From positions 4,985,501 through 5,049,500 of the forward strand of contig NZ_CP072827.1 in the NCBI RefSeq assembly GCF_017916255.1: a stretch of 64,000 nt of DNA, read 5' to 3'. Under the pieces are notes generated by a model. That model was not told where the DNA came from. It made no database searches and saw nothing but the letters and a program-made list of their open reading frames with translations. The translations under genes and the position numbers were made by a program. Position 1 is the first letter of the stretch. Every line of letters starts with the position of its first letter. Below, in pieces: positions 1 through 8,769 of this stretch. The DNA comes from Streptomyces mobaraensis NBRC 13819 = DSM 40847. GTDB lineage: Bacteria; Actinomycetota; Actinomycetes; Streptomycetales; Streptomycetaceae.

Positions 1-144
1 CTTGCGCGTTCGTGGTCCGTGCTGAGGGACGGCCGGGGCCGCGCGGTGGTTCCTCGGGCCGGGCGGCCGTTGTCGGACGGTGTCCGACCCATGCGGCAGC
101 ATGGTCGGCGGCAGACGTGCGAGGGAACCGAGGGGCGGTCGGAC

Positions 145-963
145 ATGTGCGGGCGGTACGCGGCGAGCCGGGGGCCGGAGGATCTGGCCGGGCTCTTCGA
201 CGTGGAGGTGTGGGAGCCGGAGGAGACCCTGGCGCCGGACTGGAACGTGGCGCCCACCAAAGAGGTGTACGCCGTCCTGGAGCGCCCGCTCAAGGGCGCG
301 CCGGACCGGCGCCCGGTCCGCCAGCTGCGCGCCCTGAAGTGGGGGCTCGTCCCCTCCTGGGCGAAGTCGCCGGAGGGCGCAGCGCGCATGATCAACGCCC
401 GGGCGGAGACGGTGCACGAGAAGCCGTCCTACCGGCGGGCGTTCGCGGAGCGGCGCTGCCTGCTCCCGGCGGACGGCTACTACGAGTGGGTCACCGGCGC
501 ACAGGAGCGCGAGCTGGAGGTGCAGGGGCGCCGCAAGCGCCCCCGGAAGCAGCCCTATTTCGTGACGCCCGCCGACGGATCGGTCATGGCGATGGCCGGC
601 CTCTATGAGTTCTGGCGCGACCGCACCCTCCCGGACGACCACCCGGCGGCCTGGTGGGCCACCTGCTCGGTGATAACCACCGAGGCCGACGACCGGCCGT
701 TCGCCGGCGGCGGCACCGAGGGCGGCCCGCGTTCCCTGGCGGAGATCCACCCCCGGATGCCGCTGGTCCTGCCGCCCGACCGGTGGGCCGCCTGGCTCGA
801 CCCGGCGCGCACGGACCCGGAGGAGCTGCGCTCCCTGCTCGCCCCGCCCCCGCCCGGGCTGGTGCGCGCGTACCCGGTGGCGACGGCGGTCAGCGACGTG
901 CGCAACAACGGGCCGGAGCTGGTGGCGGAGCTGCCGGCGCCGGAGGAGACCACGCTGTTCTGA
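145..963 (+). CDS. SRAP (HMCES/YedK) family DNA-protein crosslink protein
   Basis: The 272-residue product begins Met-Cys-Gly-Arg-Tyr; after Met removal, Cys2 becomes the N-terminal catalytic cysteine of the SRAP family. Visible motifs are NVAPT (about residues 34-38), MINARAET (82-89), PADGYYEW with Glu114, and IHPRMP near residue 209, the known active-site Asn/Glu/His set. Family members link covalently to abasic sites in single-stranded DNA and shield them. The ATG at 145 was chosen because Cys2 must be exposed; the open frame extends further upstream but would bury it. No operon partner is evident; the next gene starts 74 bp downstream. Length is usual for actinobacteria. Confidence 0.93.
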   Translation: MCGRYAASRGPEDLAGLFDVEVWEPEETLAPDWNVAPTKEVYAVLERPLKGAPDRRPVRQLRALKWGLVPSWAKSPEGAARMINARAETVHEKPSYRRAFAERRCLLPADGYYEWVTGAQERELEVQGRRKRPRKQPYFVTPADGSVMAMAGLYEFWRDRTLPDDHPAAWWATCSVITTEADDRPFAGGGTEGGPRSLAEIHPRMPLVLPPDRWAAWLDPARTDPEELRSLLAPPPPGLVRAYPVATAVSDVRNNGPELVAELPAPEETTLF

Positions 964-1037
964 CGGCGCCGCCGCTCCGGGGGGTTCCGACGACGTCGCG
1001 TACCGTCGCCGCGGCACCGGGACGGCAGGATGGCCGC

Positions 1038-1697
1038 GTGACGACGAAGAAGCCGCAGACAGAGAGCGTGGACACCCCGGCGGGCGAGGCCCGGATCCAC
1101 TGGTACCGCGCGCCGGAGCCCCGCCTGGTGCTCGCCCTCGGCCACGGCGCCGGCGGCGGCGTGGAGGCCCGTGACCTCCAGGCCCTGGCCGCCGCCCTGC
1201 CCGCGCACGGGGTGACCGTGGCGCTCGTGGAGCAGCCCTGGCGGGTGGCCGGCCGGAAGGTGGCCCCGGCGCCCCGCGCCCTCGACACCGCCTGGCGCGC
1301 CCTGTGGCCCGCGCTCGCCGCGCCCGGGCTGCCCGTCGTCGCGGGCGGCCGGAGCGCGGGGGCGCGTGTGGCCTGCCGGACGGCGGCGGAGCTGGGCGCG
1401 GTCGCGGTGGTCGCGCTGAGCTTCCCCCTCCACCCGCCGGGCCGGCCCGAGAAGTCCCGCGCCGAGGAGCTGCTCGGCGCCGGGGTGCCGGTCCTGGTCG
1501 TCCAGGGCGCCCGCGATCCGTTCGGCCGCCCCGAGGAGTTCCCGCCCGGCGTCGCGCCGGTCGCCGTGCCCGGCGGGGACCACGGGTTCGCGGTGCCGAA
1601 GAGCGCCGCGAAGAACGGCGGCGTCACCCAGGAGGACGCACTGGCGGTGATCATCGACGCTGTCGCGGGCCGGCTGGCGGGGACGCCGGGCGGCTGA
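1038..1697 (+). CDS. alpha/beta hydrolase (KANL3/Tex30-like)
   Basis: A 219-residue cytosolic protein with an alpha/beta-hydrolase layout: an oxyanion-side GHGAGGG segment near residue 35, a nucleophile elbow GGRSAGA with Ser106, and a C-terminal GGDHGF segment giving the likely catalytic His. This pattern is typical of the small KANL3/Tex30 and dienelactone-hydrolase-like group. The substrate cannot be told from sequence. The GTG at 1038 is the first in-frame start after the SRAP gene; a nearby ATG at 1030 is out of frame. It probably forms a short transcription unit with the SRAP gene. I am sure of the fold, not of the function. Confidence 0.8.
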   Translation: MTTKKPQTESVDTPAGEARIHWYRAPEPRLVLALGHGAGGGVEARDLQALAAALPAHGVTVALVEQPWRVAGRKVAPAPRALDTAWRALWPALAAPGLPVVAGGRSAGARVACRTAAELGAVAVVALSFPLHPPGRPEKSRAEELLGAGVPVLVVQGARDPFGRPEEFPPGVAPVAVPGGDHGFAVPKSAAKNGGVTQEDALAVIIDAVAGRLAGTPGG

Positions 1698-1755
1698 GGC
1701 GGGCGCCGGGCCGCCGCGACCGGGTGGCGACGGGCGAAGGAGAGCGGGGACGAGC

Positions 1756-1782
1756 GGGAATGGCACGGGCGCCGTCGATGTT
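1756..1782 (+). promoter_or_regulatory. SigR-dependent autoregulatory promoter (sigRp2-like)
   Basis: GGGAAT at 1756-1761 is followed after exactly 18 bp by GTT at 1780-1782. This matches the SigR consensus GGAAT-N18/19-GTT. It lies 60 bp upstream of in-frame ATG 1842, so the transcript would cover an N-terminally extended SigR. The same arrangement is known for sigRp2 in S. coelicolor. Confidence 0.8.
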
Positions 1783-1841
1783 GAGCACCACGTACGTACG
1801 ACACGCACCGGCACATGACAAAGGATTGGGAGACCCGCCCC

Positions 1842-2006
1842 ATGGGTTCGATCGCATGCCTGTCCCGCCCCGGCACCGCAGACCGGAGCCGGCCGGTCGT
1901 CGTGGGCGGCCTGGCCGCCGCGGCCGGAACGGCGGGTTCGGCAGGTCATCGTCTATTCTCCGAATCGAGCGGGTCCGCCCAGGGCTCGTCCACGTTTTCG
2001 GAGGAG
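1842..2006 (+). other. sigR: in-frame N-terminal extension for a long SigR isoform
   Basis: The sigR frame stays open upstream of the usual GTG at 2007. ATG 1842 would add exactly 55 residues, and ATG 1815 would add 64. In S. coelicolor the SigR-driven transcript makes an unstable SigR' with a 55-residue extension, and the same length is preserved here. The extension has no recognisable domain. Confidence 0.7.
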
Positions 2007-2696
2007 GTGGGTCCGGTCGTGGGTACCGACGCGGGGACGCACGGCGAGGAGCACCCCCCTGCCCAGGCCGCGGAGAGCGCGGCGGAGCGCAGCGCCCGCT
2101 TCGAGCGCGACGCGCTGACCTTCCTCGACCAGATGTACTCGGCCGCCCTGCGGATGACCCGCAATCCGGCGGACGCCGAGGACCTGGTCCAGGAGACGTA
2201 CGCGAAGGCGTACGCGTCCTTCCACCAGTTCCGTGACGGCACGAACCTCAAGGCGTGGCTCTACCGCATCCTGACCAACACCTTCATCAACTCGTACCGC
2301 AAGAAGCAGCGTGAGCCGCTGCGCAGCGCGTCCGAGGAGATCGAGGACTGGCAGCTGGCGCGTGCCGAGTCGCACATGTCCCAGGGGCTGCGGTCCGCCG
2401 AGTCGCAGGCGCTCGACCACCTGCCGGACTCCGATGTCAAGGAGGCCCTTCAGGCCATTCCCGAGGAATTCCGCATAGCGGTCTATCTCGCGGACGTCGA
2501 GGGGTTTGCCTACAAGGAGATCGCGGACATCATGGGTACCCCCATCGGCACGGTGATGTCCCGCCTCCACCGGGGCCGACGGCAGCTGCGCGGTCTGCTG
2601 GAGGACTACGCCCGCGAGCGTGGCCTGGTCCCGGCCGGGGCCGCCGCGCCGCACGGTTCCGACGCGTCGCACAATGGGAAGGGCTCGGACTCATGA
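2007..2696 (+). CDS. sigR: ECF sigma factor SigR (thiol-oxidative stress)
   Basis: A 229-residue ECF sigma factor. Region 2 carries [17 protein letters not shown] and the [13 protein letters not shown] stretch; region 4 carries [19 protein letters not shown] and [16 protein letters not shown]. In Streptomyces SigR directs thioredoxin, mycothiol and proteostasis genes after disulfide stress and is held by the redox-sensitive anti-sigma RsrA. GTG 2007 was chosen as the housekeeping start: it sits in a GGAGGAG-rich context and gives the known protein length. An upstream SigR-type promoter and a 55-residue open extension indicate a second, inducible isoform. The stop overlaps the rsrA ATG (ATGA), so the two are translationally coupled. 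Confidence 0.96.
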   Translation: MGPVVGTDAGTHGEEHPPAQAAESAAERSARFERDALTFLDQMYSAALRMTRNPADAEDLVQETYAKAYASFHQFRDGTNLKAWLYRILTNTFINSYRKKQREPLRSASEEIEDWQLARAESHMSQGLRSAESQALDHLPDSDVKEALQAIPEEFRIAVYLADVEGFAYKEIADIMGTPIGTVMSRLHRGRRQLRGLLEDYARERGLVPAGAAAPHGSDASHNGKGSDS

Positions 2697-3025
2697 GCTG
2701 CGGAGAGCCGCACGAGACGGACTGCTCTGAAGTCCTCGACCACCTTTACGAGTACCTCGACCGCGAGATGCCGGACGGCGACTGCGCCAAGTTCGAGGTG
2801 CACATCGACGAGTGCTCTCCCTGCCTGGAGAAGTACGGGCTGGAGCAGGCGGTCAAGAAGCTGGTGAAGCGCTGCTGCGGACACGACGACGTCCCCGCCG
2901 ACCTGCGCTCCAAGGTGATGGGCCGGATCGAGCTCATCCGCTCCGGCCAGTCCGTGCCGGAGCAGGACGTGGTGGCCGAGGCCCGCGCGGCCGAGGCCGA
3001 CGCCCGGAGCGTCCCGCAGGACTGA
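2693..3025 (+). CDS. rsrA: zinc-binding redox anti-sigma factor RsrA
   Basis: A 110-residue ZAS-family anti-sigma factor. All diagnostic residues are present at the positions known from S. coelicolor RsrA: Cys3, Cys11, Cys31, His37, Cys41, Cys44 and the Cys61-Cys62 pair, with the HxxxCxxC motif at 37-44. In the family, reduced zinc-bound RsrA sequesters SigR; oxidation forms a disulfide involving Cys11 and Cys44 or Cys41, releases zinc and frees the sigma factor. It overlaps sigR by 4 nt, which should keep the two proteins stoichiometric. The last 30 residues or so are an acidic, Ala-rich, probably disordered tail. Confidence 0.96.
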   Translation: MSCGEPHETDCSEVLDHLYEYLDREMPDGDCAKFEVHIDECSPCLEKYGLEQAVKKLVKRCCGHDDVPADLRSKVMGRIELIRSGQSVPEQDVVAEARAAEADARSVPQD

Positions 3026-3213
3026 GCGGGGCGTCCCGGGGCCGGGCGGGCGCCCGGCCGGGCCGTCGCGAACGGCCCCTGAACGCGCATCAAAACGGCC
3101 GCCCGGCGAACGTCACCCGAACGGACGGCGGTTCCGGCCGATCCGGCCGTGAGCGCCGCCCGTAAGCCTATTCTCCCCATCCCGACAGCGAGTCCGGATG
3201 GGGAGGACATGTC

Positions 3214-4806
3214 ATGGAGGCAGTCCCGGCGGCGGCGCGCGCCTGGATCTCCGGTGCCGTGGGCGCGGCGGTCCTGAGCGCGTCGCCCGCCGTGCGGGAC
3301 CCCGCCGCCGTCCCCTGGGCGACGACCGCCCTCCTGGCGGCCGTGGGCGCGCTCGGCGGTCTCCGCCCGCGCCGCGCCCCGGTGCCGCCGGCGCTGCTGC
3401 TGGCCGTGGTGCTGCTGCCGCCGGCCGCCGCCGCGCTGGCCGCCCTCCCGGGCGGCCTCCTCTCCCCGGCCCGCCCCCCGGGCCGTGAACTTCCGGGCGG
3501 ATGGCGCCGGTTGGGGCGGGCCGCGCTCCTCGCGCTCGCCGCGGCGGCCGCCACCCTGTTCTTCGACGCGGCCCGCGCCGCCCTGCCCGCCGGCCCGCTG
3601 GGCGCGCTGCCCGCCGTGCTGGCCGCTGCCCTCGTCCTCGCCCTGGTGAGCACGGTGAGCCCGGTGAGCACGACCTTGGACGGCCTCCTCCGCGCGGGGT
3701 GCCGCCCGGCCGCCCGGCGGCCCGCCCTCCTGGGGCCCGCGCTGGGCTTCGCGCTGCTCCACGGGCCGGCCGCGCTCCTCGCCGCGGAACTGTGGCGCAG
3801 CGTCTACGGGCCGGTGGCCGCCCTGTTGGTGCTGCTGCCGCACACCGTGCCCGCCCGCCCCGGGGCCACGCGGGAGCGCGCCGACCGCGGCGCGACCGTC
3901 CGGGCGCTGGTCGAGGCCGTCGACCTCAAGGACCACTACACGCGCGGCCACGGCGAGCGGGTCGGGCTGCTCTCCGTACGGATCGGCCGTGAACTCGGCG
4001 TGGCCGGCGACCGGCTGGAGGCCCTGCGCATCGCCGGCACCCTGCACGACCTGGGCAAACTCGGCGTCCCCACCCGGGTGTTGCGCAAGGACGGCCCGCT
4101 CACCGGCGAGGAGCGCCGCGTCGTCCGGCTGCACCCCGAGTACGGGGACGAGCTGGTGCGCGGGGTCGCGATCCCCGACGAGGCGCGGGAGGCGATCCTC
4201 CACCACCACGAGCGGCTGGACGGCAGCGGCTACCCCCACGGCCTGACGGGTTGCCGGATCCCGGAGGCGGCCCGGATCGTGGCCGTCGCCGACGCCTTCG
4301 ACGCCATGACCTCCACCCGCACCTACAGCCGCGCCCGGCCGGTCCCCGCCGCGCTCGCGGAACTCCGCCGCTGCGCCGGGACCCAGTTCGATCCGCGCAT
4401 GGTCGAGGCGCTCGCACGGGCCCTGGAACGGGACGGTCTGCCGAGGGTCCCGGCACGGGACGAAACCGCCGTTCCCGATTGCGGAAACGTCCCTGTTGAT
4501 CAACGCGCCACACCGTCAGGGCGCACGGCCCCGCCCGAGCGCGGCCACGGCGGAGCCCCGATCCTCCCGTCCGGCCCCCGCCCACCCGAGGGGCCCCCGG
4601 ACGAGGGCCGGTACGCAGGCGCCTCCGGCCGGCCCCCGACCGCCTCGCGCCCGGACCGTCCGTCCGTCCCGCGCCCGCCGGAGGAGCCCGGGGCCGAACC
4701 GCCGTACGGACACCTCCCTTGGCGCGATCAGCTCGTCCCGGACCGCTCCCCGGACCGGCGCCCCGGGCCCACCGCCCCCGTACCGCCCCCCGGAGCCCCC
4801 CGGTGA
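3214..4806 (+). CDS. membrane HD-GYP phosphodiesterase
   Basis: A 530-residue protein with several hydrophobic segments in residues 1-220, then an HD-GYP domain. Residues His278-Asp279 sit in HDLGKLGVP, the HHHER stretch is near residue 330, and GSGYP (Gly339-Pro341) completes the signature, followed by VADAFDAMTS. HD-GYP proteins hydrolyse cyclic di-GMP (some cGAMP), so a role in second-messenger turnover and development is likely. The last 100 residues or so are Pro/Arg-rich and look disordered. GGGGAGG 7 nt upstream supports ATG 3214. The stop overlaps the GTG of the next gene, a second HD protein, so the pair is coupled. Confidence 0.86.
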   Translation: MEAVPAAARAWISGAVGAAVLSASPAVRDPAAVPWATTALLAAVGALGGLRPRRAPVPPALLLAVVLLPPAAAALAALPGGLLSPARPPGRELPGGWRRLGRAALLALAAAAATLFFDAARAALPAGPLGALPAVLAAALVLALVSTVSPVSTTLDGLLRAGCRPAARRPALLGPALGFALLHGPAALLAAELWRSVYGPVAALLVLLPHTVPARPGATRERADRGATVRALVEAVDLKDHYTRGHGERVGLLSVRIGRELGVAGDRLEALRIAGTLHDLGKLGVPTRVLRKDGPLTGEERRVVRLHPEYGDELVRGVAIPDEAREAILHHHERLDGSGYPHGLTGCRIPEAARIVAVADAFDAMTSTRTYSRARPVPAALAELRRCAGTQFDPRMVEALARALERDGLPRVPARDETAVPDCGNVPVDQRATPSGRTAPPERGHGGAPILPSGPRPPEGPPDEGRYAGASGRPPTASRPDRPSVPRPPEEPGAEPPYGHLPWRDQLVPDRSPDRRPGPTAPVPPPGAPR

Positions 4807-6071
4807 CCGCCGCGTCCGGCGCCCGGCTGGTGCGTACCGTCCATCTGCTGACCGGCGGGGCAGCCCTGTTCGCGCTGGCCTGGACGGCGCTCCACGGGGT
4901 CCAGCAGCCGCGGACCGCCTGTGCGTACGGGCTGCTCATCGCCCTCGGCGAGGCCGCGGGGCGGCGGCCCGAGCCGCTCGGGGCGCGTGGCGTGGCCCCG
5001 GTCGGTGCCGCGGGATCCCTGGCCTACGCCCTGCTCGGGGACGGCGGAGTGCCGCAGGCCGTCGCCCTGGTGTTCGGCTCGACCCTGGTCGGCCGCGCCG
5101 GTGCCGCCGGCGGGCCGGACCGGCGGGACCGGCTGGCCCGCCGCCTCGCCGCCACGGCCCTCGTCGCCGGCTGCCGCGCCGCGCTCCCCGGCGCCGGACC
5201 GGCGGCCGCCGCCCCCGGGCCCGCGCAGGGGCCGTCCCACGCCGTGTCGCTGCTGCTGCTCCTCGTCCTGGCCGCCCTCGCCGACGCCGTCCTCGCGGCG
5301 GCCCTCGCCCGGGCCCGTACCGGCTGCCGCCACCCGGCGGCGCTCCGGGCCGAGCTGCGCGCCCTCTCCGCCACCGCCCCGCCGATCTGCGCCACCGCGG
5401 TGGTGGCCGCCCTGGCTCCGGCCGTCGCCGGGCCGTGGGTGCTGCCCGTCTGCTGCCTGCCGCTGTTCGCGCTGCGGCTCGCCGGGGCGCGCGGGGAGGC
5501 GCCCGGGCGCTGTCCGCCCGCCGTCGCCTCGCTCGCCCGCGCGACCGACCTCGCGGGATGCACCCCCGCCGGTCACGCACGGCGCGTAGCCGCCCTCAGC
5601 CGTGCCGTCGGCCGCGAGCTCGGTATGGCGGAGCGCGACCTCGCCGTCGTCGAGTACGCGGCGCTGATGCACGACGTGGGTCAGCTCTCACTCGTCGACC
5701 CGGTGCCCGCCGGGGCGACCGAGCCGCTGCCCGCCGAGGAGCGGCGCTGGCTGGCCCGGCTGGGCGGCAGCGTGGCGCGGCTGGCCCCGCTGGACGCCGC
5801 CGTCGCGCCGGTCGTCGCGGACGCCGTGGCACGCCAGGCCGACCCCTACCGCGAGCAGCCGCTCGCCGCCCGCGTCGTCCGGACCGCCAACGCCTACGAC
5901 GAGCTCACGACCCCCGGTGGCCCCGGTGATCCCGCACGCGGCGGGCGCGGGGAATCGGCGCGCGCCCTGGAGCGGCTCCGCCGGGCGACCGCGTACGACC
6001 ACGAGCCCCGGGTGGTGGAGGCGCTGGCGCGGGTGCTCGCGCGCGGGGCGCCGGTGTGCCCGGACCCGTGA
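4803..6071 (+). CDS. HD-domain membrane protein, degenerate HD-GYP paralogue
   Basis: This 422-residue protein mirrors its upstream neighbour: hydrophobic N-terminal half, then an HD-type domain with His290-Asp291 in LMHDVGQLSL. The HHE stretch and the GYP loop are missing: the equivalent region reads VADAVARQADPYREQPLAARV, yet a later RTANAYDEL matches the ADAFDAM motif of active enzymes. It is therefore likely a paralogue with lost or altered catalysis, perhaps regulating or pairing with the active HD-GYP protein. GTG 4803 overlaps the preceding stop (GTGA). Function is inference only. Confidence 0.72.
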   Translation: MTAASGARLVRTVHLLTGGAALFALAWTALHGVQQPRTACAYGLLIALGEAAGRRPEPLGARGVAPVGAAGSLAYALLGDGGVPQAVALVFGSTLVGRAGAAGGPDRRDRLARRLAATALVAGCRAALPGAGPAAAAPGPAQGPSHAVSLLLLLVLAALADAVLAAALARARTGCRHPAALRAELRALSATAPPICATAVVAALAPAVAGPWVLPVCCLPLFALRLAGARGEAPGRCPPAVASLARATDLAGCTPAGHARRVAALSRAVGRELGMAERDLAVVEYAALMHDVGQLSLVDPVPAGATEPLPAEERRWLARLGGSVARLAPLDAAVAPVVADAVARQADPYREQPLAARVVRTANAYDELTTPGGPGDPARGGRGESARALERLRRATAYDHEPRVVEALARVLARGAPVCPDP

Positions 6072-6239
6072 GACGCCCGCCGCGTCCCGAGTAGCACGAC
6101 TAACCCACGGGTAATGAGCGGGCGTCCGACGGGGCATGGTTGGATGCGAAGAGAAGGACGCGGCGTACGCAGGGAACGCGGAGCACGCAGAAGACGAACG
6201 ACCGAGAATCGTGACGGGAAAGCGGGATCGGGGGGTGTC

Positions 6240-6422
6240 ATGAGCGCTGTTGCGGCGTATGCGTCGTGGAGGGCACGGTTCCCCGGTACGGCGGCCCGGC
6301 CCGCGGGCGGGACCGTCAGCAAGGCGTGGCGGGCGGCCGTCGGGGAGGACGGCGCCGGTCACCAGAGCTCTCCGGCGTGGGTGCACGCGGGACGTCGAGA
6401 AATCAGCAGGCGGACATCGTGA
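6240..6422 (+). CDS. possible 60-residue coupled small protein
   Basis: In the 347-bp gap before the TPR gene, ATG 6240 is preceded by a strong GGGGGG ribosome-binding run 4 nt upstream. Its 60-codon frame ends in a TGA that overlaps the TPR gene's GTG (GTGA, 6419-6422). The product is basic and Trp/Ala/Gly-rich with no known domain. The TPR start has no good ribosome-binding site of its own, so coupling to this frame would explain its translation. It may be a real small protein or only a leader. Upstream of it (6072-6239) I see nothing recognisable. Confidence 0.45.
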   Translation: MSAVAAYASWRARFPGTAARPAGGTVSKAWRAAVGEDGAGHQSSPAWVHAGRREISRRTS

Positions 6423-7405
6423 GGATCTTCGGCAGGGTACGGCACCGGCCTTCCGCCTCGTGGCGGCAGGCCACCGACCGTGCCTTCACGCTCATCGGCG
6501 ACGGCCGGTACGAGGACGCCGGCGCGCTCCTGACGCGCGCCGCGGACATGGAGCCGTGGCTGTCCGAGTCCTGGTTCAACCTGGCCCTGCTGCACAAGTT
6601 CCGGCACGACTGGGAGCAGGCCCGGGCCGCCGGTCTCCGCGCGGTGGCGCTGCTGGACCGCGACGCGGGCGCCCCCGACTGGTGGAACGTGGGCATCGCC
6701 GCCACCGCCCTCCAGGACTGGCCGCTGGCCCGCCGTGCCTGGCAGGCGTACGGCCTGCGGGTGCCCGGCGACGGCGGCCCGGCCGGCGAGCCGCTCGGCA
6801 TGGAGCTGGGCAGCGCGGCCGTGCGGCTGTCCCCCGAGGGCGAGGCCGAGGTGGTCTGGGGCCGCCGGCTCGACCCGGCGCGCATGGAGGTGCTCTCCAT
6901 CCCGCTGCCGTCCTCCGGCCGCCGCTGGGGCGAGGTGGTGCTGCACGACGGCGTCCCGCACGGCGAGCGGGTGACCGCCGCGGGCCCGTCGTACCCGGTG
7001 TTCGACGAGATCGAGCTGTGGGCCCCCTCGCCGGTGCCGACCTGGGTCGTCCTGCTGGAGGCCGCCACCGAGGCCGACCGGGACGCGCTGGAGCGGCTGG
7101 CGGCCGACGCAGGGTTCGCCGCCGAGGACTGGTCCTCCTCCGTGCGGCTGCTGTGCCGCACCTGCTCGGAGAGCCGGATGCCCAGCGACGAGGGCGACGG
7201 CGAGCACCTGGACCCGCACGACCACAGCGAGCCCGGCCACCCCGGCCCGCTCGGCCACCGCACGGCCGGCTCCGGCCTGCTGTGGGTGCCCGAGCGCGAG
7301 TGCGGCATCGCGGCCCCCGCCGGCCTGGTCCGCGGGCTGCTGGACGGCTGGGTCGCGGACAGCCCGGACACCCGCGAGTGGCGGGATCTGGAAGAGGTCT
7401 GCTGA
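6419..7405 (+). CDS. TPR-repeat protein of unknown role
   Basis: A 328-residue soluble protein. Residues 15-115 or so hold TPR-like helices (DGRYEDAGALLTRAADMEP, SWFNLALLHKF, and a further repeat to about 120). The C-terminal half is a conserved beta-rich region with paired cysteines (LLCRTCSES) and a His-rich stretch (HLDPHDHSEPGHPGPLGH) that could bind metal, then WVPERECGIAAP. Streptomycetes keep this gene next to peptide deformylase, as here (89 bp upstream), but no function is known to me. GTG 6419 was chosen because it overlaps the stop of a small upstream frame and gives the conserved N-terminus VRIFGRVRHRPSASWRQ. Confidence 0.8.
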   Translation: MRIFGRVRHRPSASWRQATDRAFTLIGDGRYEDAGALLTRAADMEPWLSESWFNLALLHKFRHDWEQARAAGLRAVALLDRDAGAPDWWNVGIAATALQDWPLARRAWQAYGLRVPGDGGPAGEPLGMELGSAAVRLSPEGEAEVVWGRRLDPARMEVLSIPLPSSGRRWGEVVLHDGVPHGERVTAAGPSYPVFDEIELWAPSPVPTWVVLLEAATEADRDALERLAADAGFAAEDWSSSVRLLCRTCSESRMPSDEGDGEHLDPHDHSEPGHPGPLGHRTAGSGLLWVPERECGIAAPAGLVRGLLDGWVADSPDTREWRDLEEVC

Positions 7406-7494
7406 GCCCCGGGCCCGGTCCGCTTACCCTGGATGGGCCCTGGGCTCCGGGGCGTGACAGTGCATTCGGGTTGTGAGAGAGGCATACGGCGGCG

Positions 7495-8124
7495 ATGGCG
7501 CAGCAAGAGACCGATCAGCCGGTGAACGACGAGTTCATCGTGGACACCGAGGACTGCGAGGCGCGGGAGACCGCGCACCGCGAGCGCGGCACGTCCCGTC
7601 CGATCACCGTGGTCGGCAACCCCGTCCTGCACAAGGAGTGCAAGGACGTCACGGAGTTCGACGAGAAGCTGGCGCAGCTCATCGACGACATGTTCGCCAG
7701 CCAGCGGACCGCCGAGGGCGTCGGCCTGGCCGCCAACCAGATCGGCGTCGACCTCAAGGTGTTCGTCTACGACTGCATGGACGACGAGGGCGTCCGGCAC
7801 GTGGGCCACGTCTGCAACCCGGTCCTGGACGAGCTCCCGGCCGACCGCCGGAACCTCGACGACTCCAACGAGGGCTGCCTGTCCGTCCCGACGGCGTACG
7901 CCCCGCTGGCCCGCCCCGACTACGCGGTGGTGCGCGGCCAGGACATGAAGGGCAATCCGATCGCCGTCCAGGGCACCGGCTACTTCGCCCGCTGCCTCCA
8001 GCACGAGACGGACCACCTGTACGGCTACCTGTACATCGACCGCCTCTCCAAGCGCGACCGCAAGGACGCGCTCCGGCAGATGGCCGAGGGCACGCCCCGC
8101 TACCCGGTCGTCCCCAACGACTGA
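7495..8124 (+). CDS. def: peptide deformylase
   Basis: A 209-residue iron/zinc deformylase that removes the formyl group from nascent N-termini. All three signature motifs are present: [17 protein letters not shown] with metal ligand Cys128, and QHETDH with His170, Glu171 and His174. A 35-residue N-terminal extension precedes the core, as in several streptomycete paralogues. A TACCCT hexamer near 7425 could be its -10 element. It converges on the DGPF-domain gene; a GC-rich hairpin separates them. Confidence 0.95.
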   Translation: MAQQETDQPVNDEFIVDTEDCEARETAHRERGTSRPITVVGNPVLHKECKDVTEFDEKLAQLIDDMFASQRTAEGVGLAANQIGVDLKVFVYDCMDDEGVRHVGHVCNPVLDELPADRRNLDDSNEGCLSVPTAYAPLARPDYAVVRGQDMKGNPIAVQGTGYFARCLQHETDHLYGYLYIDRLSKRDRKDALRQMAEGTPRYPVVPND

Positions 8125-8136
8125 CCCGCCGCCCCG

Positions 8137-8164
8137 GGGCCGGGCCGCCCGCGGAGCCCGGCCC
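8137..8164. terminator. GC-rich hairpin between convergent genes
   Basis: GGGCCGGGC (8137-8145) pairs with GCCCGGCCC (8156-8164) over a 10-nt loop, 12 bp after the def stop and before the convergent gene's end at 8174. No U tract follows, as is usual in Streptomyces. It probably works in both directions. Confidence 0.55.
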
Positions 8165-8173
8165 GGCCCGGTG

Positions 8174-8602
8174 TCACACCAGGCCGCCCCGCCCCCGGGC
8201 CTCCTCGCGCAGCGCCTGCTCGCGGGCGGCCTCCTCGGGCGGGAGGACGTCGGAGGGGAAGTCGGCCGGCTCGAAGATCCGCCGGAGTTCGACGACGCCC
8301 TCTTGGAAGGGGATCCGGGTCGCCCACTCCCGGGCCTGGTCCATCGAGTCCACCCGGATGACCCAGTAGCCGGCGATCAGCTCGCCGATCTCGTCGAACG
8401 GCCCGTCGATCACACTGGGCTTCCCGCCCGCGAACACCACCCGGGCGCCCTCCGAGGACGCCCACAGCCCGTCGGCGGCGAGCAGCGCGCCCGCCTTGGC
8501 CAGGGCCTCGTTGTACCGCTGCATGTCGGCGACCTGTTCCCGGGTCGGCAGCACGCCGGCCTCGGACTCCTCGGTCGCCTTGACGATCATCATGACGCGC
8601 AT
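8174..8602 (-). CDS. YCII-related (DGPF-domain) protein
   Basis: A 142-residue protein of the DGPF/YCII-like superfamily, a dimeric ferredoxin-like fold. It opens MRVMMIVKAT, and VIDGPFDEIGELIAGYW holds the family motif; a charged tail follows. These proteins are often linked to ECF sigma factors, but their biochemical role is unclear. In S. coelicolor the gene after nrdB is, from memory, the regulator nrdS; this is a different family, so the operon content differs. A strong hairpin after nrdB suggests it is transcribed separately. The ATG at 8602 follows AGGAGA at a good distance. Confidence 0.78.
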   Translation of the reverse strand: MRVMMIVKATEESEAGVLPTREQVADMQRYNEALAKAGALLAADGLWASSEGARVVFAGGKPSVIDGPFDEIGELIAGYWVIRVDSMDQAREWATRIPFQEGVVELRRIFEPADFPSDVLPPEEAAREQALREEARGRGGLV

Positions 8603-8719
8603 CAGGTGTTTCTCCTGTCCCGTTGCTGCCCCCTGACGACCAGCCTCCCCGCAGGCGCGGACGGTACGGGCGCCCCGGCCGCCGTGTCGCGGTTTTTCGC
8701 GAGGGTGCCGCACAAACGG

Positions 8720-8757
8720 GAGCGGGCCCTCCCGGAGAACTCCGGAAGGGCCCGCTC
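8720..8757 (-). terminator. nrdAB operon terminator
   Basis: GAGCGGGCCCTCCCGGA (8720-8736) and TCCGGAAGGGCCCGCTC (8741-8757) form a 17-bp stem with one mismatch and a GAAC loop. It begins 12 nt past the nrdB stop codon on the minus strand. Confidence 0.8.
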
Positions 8758-8769
8758 GGGAACCGTGGC

